From assembly GCF_002868715.1 (NCBI RefSeq), contig NZ_PKLZ01000008.1:434001-498000 (forward strand): DNA of 64,000 bases, given 5' to 3'. Below the pieces are notes generated by a model. It was not told where the DNA came from. It saw only the letters and a program-made list of their open reading frames with translations, and made no database searches. Shown here in pieces: positions 41,484 to 49,074 of the stretch; the stretch's first letter is position 1, and the number at the start of each line of letters is the position of its first letter. The stretch comes from Kineobactrum sediminis (GTDB lineage Bacteria; Pseudomonadota; Gammaproteobacteria; Pseudomonadales; Halieaceae). The position numbers and the translations under genes are program-made.

Positions 41484-42707
41484 GTGTATACCTTCAGCGA
41501 ACAATCCCTGGCCTACCAGGCCCGTCTTCAAGCCTTCATGGATGAACATATTTTTCCCAATGAAGCTCGCTATGCAGCCGAACTACATCAAGCATCTTCC
41601 CGATTCTCCGCTCTGCCGATAATGGACGAACTCAAGGAAAAGGCGCGGGCCGTCGGGCTGTGGAACCTGTTTGTATCGCCTGACCACGCAGAGTATTGCG
41701 ACCATGGCGGCTTCAGTAATTTCGACTACGCACCACTGGCCGAGCTCATGGGTCGCGTACTGTGGTCACCCGAGGTGTTTAACTGCAATGCGCCGGATAC
41801 CGGGAATATGGAAGTGCTGATGAAATATGGCAGCCCGGCCCAGCGCGAACGCTGGCTGACCCCGCTTCTGGATGGTAAGATCCGCTCCTCCTACGCCATG
41901 ACCGAGCCCCAGGTGGCCTCCTCGGACGCCACCAATGTGGAATTGCTAATAGAGAGCGATGGCGATGAGTGGGTACTCAATGGCCGCAAGTGGTTTATTA
42001 CCAGTGCCATGTATGAACGCACCCGCATCTTTATCGTGATGGGTAAATCCGACCCCGACAAGCCAAACCGTCACCTGCAGCAGAGCCAGATCCTGGTTGA
42101 AAAGGACACCCCCGGCCTGACAGTAGTACGCCCACTGACTACACTGGGGTATGATGATGCCCCCCTGGGTCATGCGGAACTGCATTTTGATAATGTTCGC
42201 GTACCGGCGGAAAACATGCTCCTCGGGGCGGGCCGGGGCTTTGAAATTGCCCAGGGGCGCCTCGGGCCAGGCAGAATACACCATTGCATGCGCCTGATCG
42301 GAGCCGCCCAGCGCTCGCTGGAACTCGCCTGTGAACGGGTAGAGTCACGGAGTACCTTTGGCAAGAAACTGAGCAAACACCAGTCGGTTCGTGAAGACAT
42401 CTCCCGCTGTTTTTCCGAAATTGAAATGGCCCGCCTGCTGCTGCTGAAAACCTGCCATAAAATGGATGAGATGACACCCCAGGGGGCCCTGGACATGATT
42501 GCCGCCAGTAAGAGTACAGTGCCGCTGATGATGCAAACAGTTATCGACCGCTGTATGCAAATGCATGGCGCCGGTGGCCTCACCGAGGACTATTGTATGG
42601 CAGAGGCCTTCAACTACGCTCGCTGGTGCCGACAGGCGGATGGCCCGGACCAGGTCCACCAGATGGCGCTGGGGAAAATGGTCATCAACAAATATGCCGG
42701 CACCTGA
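41484..42707 (+). CDS. acyl-CoA dehydrogenase, ACAD10/11-like
   Basis: A 407-aa ACAD starting at GTG 41484 (GGAG upstream). SSYAMTEPQVASSDATNVEL, EWVLNGRKWFITSAMYERTR, GPGRIHHCMRLIGAAQRSLE and MHGAGGLTEDYCMAEAFNYAR are diagnostic. It is a paralog of the enzyme at 19748-20962, sharing the AEGLWNLF/AVGLWNLF, NCNAPD(R/T)GNMEVL and TEPQVASSDATN blocks. It opens a plus-strand group with an overlapping HIT gene and a GST, and probably serves general branched or hydroxy long-chain fatty acid oxidation. Confidence 0.93.
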   Translation: MYTFSEQSLAYQARLQAFMDEHIFPNEARYAAELHQASSRFSALPIMDELKEKARAVGLWNLFVSPDHAEYCDHGGFSNFDYAPLAELMGRVLWSPEVFNCNAPDTGNMEVLMKYGSPAQRERWLTPLLDGKIRSSYAMTEPQVASSDATNVELLIESDGDEWVLNGRKWFITSAMYERTRIFIVMGKSDPDKPNRHLQQSQILVEKDTPGLTVVRPLTTLGYDDAPLGHAELHFDNVRVPAENMLLGAGRGFEIAQGRLGPGRIHHCMRLIGAAQRSLELACERVESRSTFGKKLSKHQSVREDISRCFSEIEMARLLLLKTCHKMDEMTPQGALDMIAASKSTVPLMMQTVIDRCMQMHGAGGLTEDYCMAEAFNYARWCRQADGPDQVHQMALGKMVINKYAGT

Positions 42708-43128
42708 ACTGCATTCGCAACTACTGGCAGACTGCCACTTGCTGGGCACAGTGCCCAGCGGCAGCCTGCTGCTGTCGCGCAATGCTGCCCTGCACTGGTT
42801 CATTCTGGTGCCAGACACCACATCAACAGACCTGCTGGACCTCCCCCCCGGGCAACTCGAAGCGGTGATGACCGACTGCCGGAAAGTATCGGCTTGCCTC
42901 AAACAGACGCTGGCATACCCTAAGGTCAATTTCGCGGCGCTCGGCAACGTGGTGCCGCAACTGCACCTGCATATCATCGGCCGCCGACACAGCGACCCCT
43001 GTTGGCCGCAACCGATCTGGGGTAACCTGCCGCCAGGTCCGGACTGGTCTGACGAGGAACTGGCAGCACTGCGCGAGGTATTAATTGCACCCCCGGTGCA
43101 TTTGCTGCCAGGCTCGGATCATAAATAA
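42694..43128 (+). CDS. HIT family protein
   Basis: A 144-aa histidine-triad protein whose ATG (42694) overlaps the 3' end of the acyl-CoA dehydrogenase by 14 nt. SGSLLLSRNAALHWFILVPD and NFAALGNVVPQLHLHIIGRR contain the HIT motif Q-x-H-x-H with the following I-I-G-R. PCWPQPIWGN matches the W-P-x-P-[IV]-W-G pattern of this HIT subgroup. Family members hydrolyse nucleotide phosphoramidates or dinucleoside polyphosphates. The third histidine of the triad is replaced, as in many members of this subgroup. Confidence 0.85.
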   Translation: MPAPELHSQLLADCHLLGTVPSGSLLLSRNAALHWFILVPDTTSTDLLDLPPGQLEAVMTDCRKVSACLKQTLAYPKVNFAALGNVVPQLHLHIIGRRHSDPCWPQPIWGNLPPGPDWSDEELAALREVLIAPPVHLLPGSDHK

Positions 43129-43143
43129 AAACTGGAGAAAGAT

Positions 43144-43773
43144 ATGCTCGTTGTTCATCATTTAAATAATTCACGCTCCCAGCGCGTACTGTGGTTACTG
43201 GAAGAGCTGGCACTACCCTACGAAATAAAGCGTTACCAGCGTGATGCCGAAACCAACCTGGCACCACCGGAGCTTGAAGCCGTGCATCCACTGGGCAAAT
43301 CGCCCGTATTGGGAGACGGTACCCGCACCGTGATTGAATCAGGCGCGATCATCGACTACCTGCTACGCCACCATGGCGGTGGCAAATTACTACCGGCCAC
43401 GGGCAGCGATGAATACGAAGATTACCTGCAATGGCTGCACTATGCAGAGGGTAGCGCGATGCTGCCGCTGATGCTGAAAATGTACACGTCCCGTCTTGCG
43501 GATGGTGGCGCGGGCCTTCAGCCGCGCATCAACGATGAACTGAACCGGCATCTGGGCTATCTCAATCGGGCACTGGAGGGCACTGACTGGTTCGTTGGCA
43601 ATGCCTTCAGTGGCGCGGATGTTCAGCTATCTTTTGTTGTCGAAATTGCCCCCTTGCTGCACACACTTGACCCCTTCCCTAATCTGGCTGCGTTCCGCGA
43701 CCGTATCCATGCCAGGCCCGCTTATAAACTTGCCCTGGCAAGAGGCGGCGAGTACGCTTTCGGCCCCGGCTGA
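43144..43773 (+). CDS. glutathione S-transferase
   Basis: A 209-aa GST of standard length, preceded by TGGAGAAAGAT. The N-terminus LVVHHLNNSRSQRVLWLLEE has the thioredoxin fold and active-site Ser/Arg of bacterial GSTs with N-N-S-R-S-Q-R. HPLGKSPVLGDGTRTVIESG is the cis-Pro and glutathione-binding segment, and WFVGNAFSGADVQLSF the C-terminal N-capping box. It lies 15 nt after the HIT gene and is probably co-transcribed with it and the acyl-CoA dehydrogenase. Confidence 0.93.
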   Translation: MLVVHHLNNSRSQRVLWLLEELALPYEIKRYQRDAETNLAPPELEAVHPLGKSPVLGDGTRTVIESGAIIDYLLRHHGGGKLLPATGSDEYEDYLQWLHYAEGSAMLPLMLKMYTSRLADGGAGLQPRINDELNRHLGYLNRALEGTDWFVGNAFSGADVQLSFVVEIAPLLHTLDPFPNLAAFRDRIHARPAYKLALARGGEYAFGPG

Positions 43774-43800
43774 ACGGGGCAGCACATACCTGGAGATACT

Positions 43801-44631
43801 GTGGAACTGGTTGTTTTTGATCTTGACGGCACATTACTGGATAAACGCTCACAAATCAGTCCCTATACACGGGAGACCCTGCAACTACTTGCAGAGCAAG
43901 GCATCGCCTACACGGTAGCGACTGGCCGGACACTGCATGCCGCCAGAGACATCCTGGACGGCCACGGTTTTTCCCTGCCCCAGATCTACAAGAACGGGGT
44001 AATGATCTGGTGCCCGAAAACCATCGATTACAGCTTCACATCCTTTCTGACCCAGAGCGAAATCCAGCATGTGCTGGAAGCCGTCCTGGCGCAGGAGGTA
44101 ACGCCCTTTATCTTCACCCTGGAACCGGGCAATCGCCATGCCGTCTACCACACGCCCCTGCGTAACGATACCGAACGAAGGTTGGCAGCGGACTTTGCGA
44201 AGCGCTCAGAGGTAGCGGTACTGCCGGTGGAACAGATGCCCGCCACGGCCGATATTACCAATATCAGCGCGCTGGGGGCGCCCCAGGCTATCCGGACAAT
44301 CGCAACACTGGTGGACTCGGAAGAAAATCTGGTGGCCTATAGCGGGGACGCCCTGGAGGGCCCCACGCTCAGCTGGATTGACATACACCACAGCGAAGCC
44401 AGTAAGGGGAGCGCTGTTACCCTGCTGAAAGCAGAACTGGGCATCGACAAAGTCGTTTGTTTTGGCGATAGCGACAACGACCTCAGCATGTTCGCCCTGG
44501 CTGACGAATGCTATGCGCCCGAAAATGCAAAGGTTGAAGTAAAAACCGCAGCCAGCGCCATTATTGGCCACCATGACGAAGACGGCATTGCCCATTTCCT
44601 GAGAGAGCGATTTGAACTGCCCGGTGCCTGA
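43801..44631 (+). CDS. HAD-IIB (Cof-like) phosphatase
   Basis: A 276-aa HAD hydrolase starting at GTG 43801 (TGGAGATACT upstream). Motif I is LVVFDLDGTLLDKRSQISP with the nucleophile Asp, motif II lies in YTVATGRTLHAAR, and the later VVCFGDSDNDLSMFALAD gives motif IV. The cap size and the KGSAVTLLKAELGIDKVVCF block match the Cof/HAD-IIB group, which dephosphorylates sugar phosphates and flavin or pyridoxal phosphates. The exact substrate is unknown. It is the last gene of the plus-strand group and converges on the secreted protein gene. Confidence 0.9.
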   Translation: MELVVFDLDGTLLDKRSQISPYTRETLQLLAEQGIAYTVATGRTLHAARDILDGHGFSLPQIYKNGVMIWCPKTIDYSFTSFLTQSEIQHVLEAVLAQEVTPFIFTLEPGNRHAVYHTPLRNDTERRLAADFAKRSEVAVLPVEQMPATADITNISALGAPQAIRTIATLVDSEENLVAYSGDALEGPTLSWIDIHHSEASKGSAVTLLKAELGIDKVVCFGDSDNDLSMFALADECYAPENAKVEVKTAASAIIGHHDEDGIAHFLRERFELPGA

Positions 44632-44651
44632 TGCGCATCCGGGAACTCCTG

Positions 44652-45293
44652 TCAACGGCGAGCCAGAGCCACCAGCTGACCGTTACCATCGGAACCCACC
44701 TGCAATACCAGCTGCAAACCATGGCGCTGGTCGCCTACCCGGTCGCCATTGAGCATCAGGTCTGTACTCACCGGATAGACTCCCTGGGGTAATCCTTCGG
44801 GTAATGCGAAGCTGAATTCAGTGGTGAACGCGCCGCCTTTACCGGCATTATCTCCCGGCTTTTTAGTCATGCTGTTGAGCGCGACGCTATTGTCGTCATT
44901 ATCCCAGATGGTAAGACGCTCCTGGATGTCGGCACTGGTGCCGCTGCTGCCGGGCACCACCTCCATGTGAGATTTAATCCGCACTCTGGTACCCGGCCGC
45001 ACCGAAGACCCCGGCAATATTTCAGAACGATAAGACGTCACCCGGGGATTGACAGGTAAATCCTCATTCTCTTGCGCAAAGTCATCCAGCACTTCGGTAT
45101 CGCTTTTTACCTGAACCGTGGTGTAGCCAATAATCATGTCCCGCACCAACTGGCTCGTAGTTTCGACCACCATCTCTTTGGCGCTGTCCTGGGCGATTTT
45201 TTGCACGGACTCCGCCAGGTCCTTGAAAAAACTGGCCTGGCTGGTACTGGCGGCTGCCATGGTAAGGCAAAATACGGTTGTTAATTTTTTCAT
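44652..45293 (-). CDS. secreted protein of unknown function, downstream of the Ser/Thr kinase
   Basis: A 213-aa protein from ATG 45293 (GGGGAGCTTTACA upstream). Signal peptide KKLTTVFCLTMAAASTSQAS. The mature N-terminus is helical (FFKDLAESVQKIAQDSAKEM). The C-terminal two-thirds is beta-rich, with SSVRPGTRVRIKSHMEVVPG, IQERLTIWDNDDNSVALNSM and GVYPVSTDLMLNGDRVGDQR. It resembles no family that I can name. It starts 50 nt after the kinase stop on the same strand, so it may be an extracytoplasmic partner of the kinase's periplasmic domain. Confidence 0.7.
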   Translation of the reverse strand: MKKLTTVFCLTMAAASTSQASFFKDLAESVQKIAQDSAKEMVVETTSQLVRDMIIGYTTVQVKSDTEVLDDFAQENEDLPVNPRVTSYRSEILPGSSVRPGTRVRIKSHMEVVPGSSGTSADIQERLTIWDNDDNSVALNSMTKKPGDNAGKGGAFTTEFSFALPEGLPQGVYPVSTDLMLNGDRVGDQRHGLQLVLQVGSDGNGQLVALARR

Positions 45294-45342
45294 TGTAAAG
45301 CTCCCCAGGGCCATCGTGGTCACGGTATGTGGCCACAACAAC

Positions 45343-47211
45343 CTATTCAATGGCAATATTCTTTTTCGCCTTTTGCTGTGCCTCGTCAGCGCGCCTGATC
45401 ATGGCACTGGCGTCAGGGTGGCGAGGTATGATGGCCAGCGCCGACTCCGACTTGGCAATACTGCAACTATAATTCTTCCGCTCCAGACAGTCCTGCGCTT
45501 CCTGCAAAAAGCCAGCCACTGTTGTCTCACGAAACTGCTGCTGTTGGCGAGCGCTGGCTACTGATCGCCGCAATTCCGTGGCACGGGAACTGTCGGGATT
45601 AGCTGCCAGCAGCTGCGCTACGCGGTCGTCAGCGCAGTCAAAGTTCCCGGATTCCAGGCAGGCACGCCCTTCCTCCAGCAGCAAATCGAGGCGCTGTTCA
45701 CGGTCACGTGCAGAGGCCATGAGCTCATCATCCAGCGCATCAACCGCGCGCTGGATCGGGTATAGCTCTGCCGGTTGCGCCCCGGCCTCCCGGGCCTCAG
45801 CGAGGGCTGCCCGCGCACAGTCAACCTGCGCCTCGTCCAGGCAACTTTGGGCCTCCTGTAAATGGCCCATAATTTGCGTCGCCCGCTCCGCATCGACCCG
45901 GGCCTGTTCCGCATCGGCCTGCCCCTGTTCCGCCAATTCCAGAAGCCGGCCGGATTCCATATTTTCCGGAACCAGGCTTCTCACCACCAGGGCATTTTCA
46001 ATGGCACACTTGAAATCATCGGTGTACAGGCAGTCTTTGGCGACCTGGAGCCGATTATCTATTGCGCGTTGCTGCTCCAGCTCGGTCTGGTGCTGCTGGT
46101 AAACAAACCAGCCACCGGCGCCAAGCGCCAACACCAACAGCGCCGCAATACTTTTAAACCCACCGCGCCGTTTTTGCGGCAGCAATAAAGTGCGGAAGGC
46201 GTCAACCGTTGGCGGACGCCGGGTTTTATCAATGGCCAGCCCTGCACTGAGAGCCTGCCATTCCCGATTATTCAGGCAGGCCGGACGGGCCGGCTTGAGG
46301 TTGCCGGCCTTCGCATCGGCGGCACTCTTGCGGTCATAGGGATGTTCCCCGGTCAGCATGACATACAACACACAGGCCAGGGCGTAAACGTCGTCACTAA
46401 AGCTCGGCGGCTCACCGTTTACCATCTCTACGGTGGCGTAGGCAGGCGTCAGGGCACCGAGATCACCTGCATCATAGTCGCTATTCATCGCGCTCTTGCC
46501 CGCTGCACGGGCAATGCCGAAATCGAGGATTTTCACCGTACCACCGGTGGTCACGAAAATATTACCCGGCTTGAAATCGGAGTGAATAAGGTCGCGCTTG
46601 TGCGCATAATCGAGTCCGGCGCAAAGATCCTTGAAGTAGCGCAATGCGACTTCCTTGCCGAACGGCGCCTCCAGCTTCAGCAAGCTATCCAGGGGGTCAC
46701 CCTTGAGCAGCTCCATGGTCATGAAAATGGTATTACCGTCGCGGTCGAAATCGTGCACGGTAACGATATTGGGGTGCGCCAGTTTCTGGGACTTCACGGC
46801 CTCCTGTTGCAGTGAAACAAAAGCCTGGGGATGATCCTTGAAATTCTGGCCCAGCACCTTGACCGCGATATACGGATTGCGGTCCTCGGCCTCGACCTTG
46901 CGCAAGTCTCGAGCCTTGTATACCAGGCCCATACCGCCTTCCCCAAGCACATCCTCAAGCACGAAGCGCTTTTTAAGCAGACGGCCTGTCTCGGTGCGGG
47001 CTTTCTGCGCAAGCTGGCGCGCGTGATCGAACCCGGCAGAGGTCAGGGTGGAAGGCTTATACTCGGTATACTCTCCAGGGGGCGCCGGAGCAGCGCTCTT
47101 TTCACCCGGCAAAGACTCATCCGGATTCAGCTCAGTGGCATCCTCGTCCGGTGTGCCCGGCCCCTGATCGTCTTTGTTATCTCCCAAGCCTGTTACCCTC
47201 GCCTTTTCCAT
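45343..47211 (-). CDS. transmembrane Ser/Thr protein kinase with periplasmic C-X7-C repeats
   Basis: A 622-aa Hanks-type kinase. The glycine loop VLGEGGMGLVYKARDL, the Lys in YIAVKVLG, the catalytic loop LIHSDFKPGNIFV and the metal motif KILDFGIARA are present; Ser replaces Arg of HRD. A single transmembrane helix (IAALLVLALGAGGWFVYQQ) follows. The periplasmic part is coiled-coil/TPR-like and contains four copies of a unit C-L-x6-C-[AS]: DCLYTDDFKCAIE, SCLDEAQVDCARA, ACLESGNFDCADD and DCLERKNYSCSIA, each a C-X7-C pair that could form a disulfide or bind a ligand. The ATG at 47211 is preferred to GTG 47223. It lies downstream of the CPA2 antiporter gene. Confidence 0.92.
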   Translation of the reverse strand: MEKARVTGLGDNKDDQGPGTPDEDATELNPDESLPGEKSAAPAPPGEYTEYKPSTLTSAGFDHARQLAQKARTETGRLLKKRFVLEDVLGEGGMGLVYKARDLRKVEAEDRNPYIAVKVLGQNFKDHPQAFVSLQQEAVKSQKLAHPNIVTVHDFDRDGNTIFMTMELLKGDPLDSLLKLEAPFGKEVALRYFKDLCAGLDYAHKRDLIHSDFKPGNIFVTTGGTVKILDFGIARAAGKSAMNSDYDAGDLGALTPAYATVEMVNGEPPSFSDDVYALACVLYVMLTGEHPYDRKSAADAKAGNLKPARPACLNNREWQALSAGLAIDKTRRPPTVDAFRTLLLPQKRRGGFKSIAALLVLALGAGGWFVYQQHQTELEQQRAIDNRLQVAKDCLYTDDFKCAIENALVVRSLVPENMESGRLLELAEQGQADAEQARVDAERATQIMGHLQEAQSCLDEAQVDCARAALAEAREAGAQPAELYPIQRAVDALDDELMASARDREQRLDLLLEEGRACLESGNFDCADDRVAQLLAANPDSSRATELRRSVASARQQQQFRETTVAGFLQEAQDCLERKNYSCSIAKSESALAIIPRHPDASAMIRRADEAQQKAKKNIAIE

Positions 47212-47277
47212 ACAAAGTGTCACAGCACTTCGCCAAAAGCGCCCAGTATAGAGTCACCGGAGGGTTCGATAAAAGGC

Positions 47278-48966
47278 TCATCGCGGCATCTGCTCCATTA
47301 ACCTGGCAGCGGCGAGTTCTGCGGCATCGGTGAACGGTGCCAGCACCAGGTCCGCGCCCTTATCTTTCAGGCCTTCGACATCGCTGACATAATGGCTGAC
47401 TACTGCAATACGCCCTTTGAAGCCGCGCTCCCTGAGACCATTGATGACGAGCAGCCTGGGATCTTCATGAGTGATACCCAGATCGTGCTGAGGCAACGCG
47501 CTCACTACCCATTTCACATTATCTATTGGCAGTAATGCCAGGAATTCCTGGTTCGAAGCATCGCCAAAAACGGCGTCACCACCCTGCTCGCGCCAGCGGT
47601 TTACCACTTCGGGATTGAAGTCCACCACCAGTATCCGCAGATTCTGCTCTCCCAGAAAGTGTGCAATCGCCCTGCCATAGCGCCCGAGGCCAAATAGAAT
47701 CACATCGTAATGGCGGGCTCCGAAGGATTGCTCATCAATCAGCTTTTCCCGGGTCGGGTTGCTGCGTTCGAATATTCCCAACGCGCTTTCCAGTAGCCGG
47801 TAAAGCACATGTGACCAGGTAATCATGTATACCGATATAGCGATAGTGATAAGCCCGACAAGGGTAACCAGCCCCAGTGCCTCGGCATCGACATGGCCCA
47901 GGGTCATGCCCATGGCCATAAAGATCAGTGAGAATTCGCTGATCTGGGCAACTGTGAGGCCGGCGAGAAAACCGGTGCGTTTGCGATAACCAAGAATAGC
48001 CAGAATTACCATGACAATCAGGGGGTTACCCACCAGGACAAACACCGAAAACACCATTGCCGGGCCAATCTGGGCACCGAGCAAACCCAGATCCAGCTTG
48101 GCACCAAGGGCGATGAAGAAAAACAACAGCAGGAAATCCCGCAGGGAGCCCAGTCTCGAAACAATCGCCTCGCGATAGGGCGTAGAGGCCAGGGAAACCC
48201 CCGCCAGCAATCCGCCCAGCTCTTTGCTGAAGCCAAGATAATGGCCGGCGGCAGCGAACAGCGCCGCCCAGGCAACGGTAAATGTCACCATCAGCTCGGG
48301 AGAGTAGGCAATTTGCTTGACCAGGGGGGTTGCCAGGTAGCGGATAAACAGCAACACAAATACCAGCATTCCCACACCGTTGACGACGGTACCGACAATA
48401 CGCCCCAGGGCACCACCGTCGGCATTGTCGGCACCGACGCCTACAGAGGATAAAAGCATCATTGCCAGGACGACCACCAGGTCCTGGACAATCAGGAAAC
48501 CGATCGCAATGCGCCCGTGCAGGGAATCCACTTCACGCTTGTCGGACAGCAGCTTGACGATAATAATGGTACTGGAAAATGTCAGCGCCACCGCAACGTA
48601 AATCGATACGATCGTCGTCATGCCAAGGGCACGCGCCAGCAAAAAACCGAACAGCGACGTGAAAAGTACCTGACCCAGACCCGTTGCCAGCGCCACCAGG
48701 CCAAGAGAGCGTACCAGCTTGAGGTCGAGTTTGAGGCCCACCAGGAAAAGCAGCACCGCAATCCCGAGTTCGGCCATCAGGTCAATGTTGTCCTGGCTCT
48801 GCACAATATTGAGAACAGAGGGCCCGGCGAGGATACCTACCGCAATAAAGCTTACGACCATGGGCTGGCGCAGCTGCAGGCCGATAAAACCCACGGCCGC
48901 AGCCAGTGACAACAGAGCAGCCCATTCATAAAATTGTGAGCTGTGCACAACAGCGAGGTCGATCAC
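47278..48966 (-). CDS. CPA2-family cation:proton antiporter (KefB/RosB-like)
   Basis: A 562-aa membrane protein starting at GTG 48966 (AAGGAATATGAC upstream). A Na+/H+ exchanger domain of about 12 helices runs to residue 390, with VGLKLDLKLVRSLG, FIALGAKLDLGLLGA and the FLAGLTVAQISEFSLIF segment conserved in KefB/C. The C-terminal RCK/TrkA-N domain begins VILFGLGRYGRAIAHFLGEQ and has the NAD-binding G-x-G-x-x-G and the downstream VVDFNPEVVNRW. It exchanges K+ or Na+ for protons across the inner membrane and is gated by nucleotide. No kefF/kefG-type ancillary gene is nearby. Confidence 0.93.
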   Translation of the reverse strand: MIDLAVVHSSQFYEWAALLSLAAAVGFIGLQLRQPMVVSFIAVGILAGPSVLNIVQSQDNIDLMAELGIAVLLFLVGLKLDLKLVRSLGLVALATGLGQVLFTSLFGFLLARALGMTTIVSIYVAVALTFSSTIIIVKLLSDKREVDSLHGRIAIGFLIVQDLVVVLAMMLLSSVGVGADNADGGALGRIVGTVVNGVGMLVFVLLFIRYLATPLVKQIAYSPELMVTFTVAWAALFAAAGHYLGFSKELGGLLAGVSLASTPYREAIVSRLGSLRDFLLLFFFIALGAKLDLGLLGAQIGPAMVFSVFVLVGNPLIVMVILAILGYRKRTGFLAGLTVAQISEFSLIFMAMGMTLGHVDAEALGLVTLVGLITIAISVYMITWSHVLYRLLESALGIFERSNPTREKLIDEQSFGARHYDVILFGLGRYGRAIAHFLGEQNLRILVVDFNPEVVNRWREQGGDAVFGDASNQEFLALLPIDNVKWVVSALPQHDLGITHEDPRLLVINGLRERGFKGRIAVVSHYVSDVEGLKDKGADLVLAPFTDAAELAAARLMEQMPR

Positions 48967-49074
48967 GTCATATTCCTTTTGCCATCAACCGACAGGGTAA
49001 CCGGGCGCGTTGAAAAAATCGATAATACCCAAGCGCGGCGGGCGCTGCCTCGGGGCTGTTGCAGAAACAGGCAG

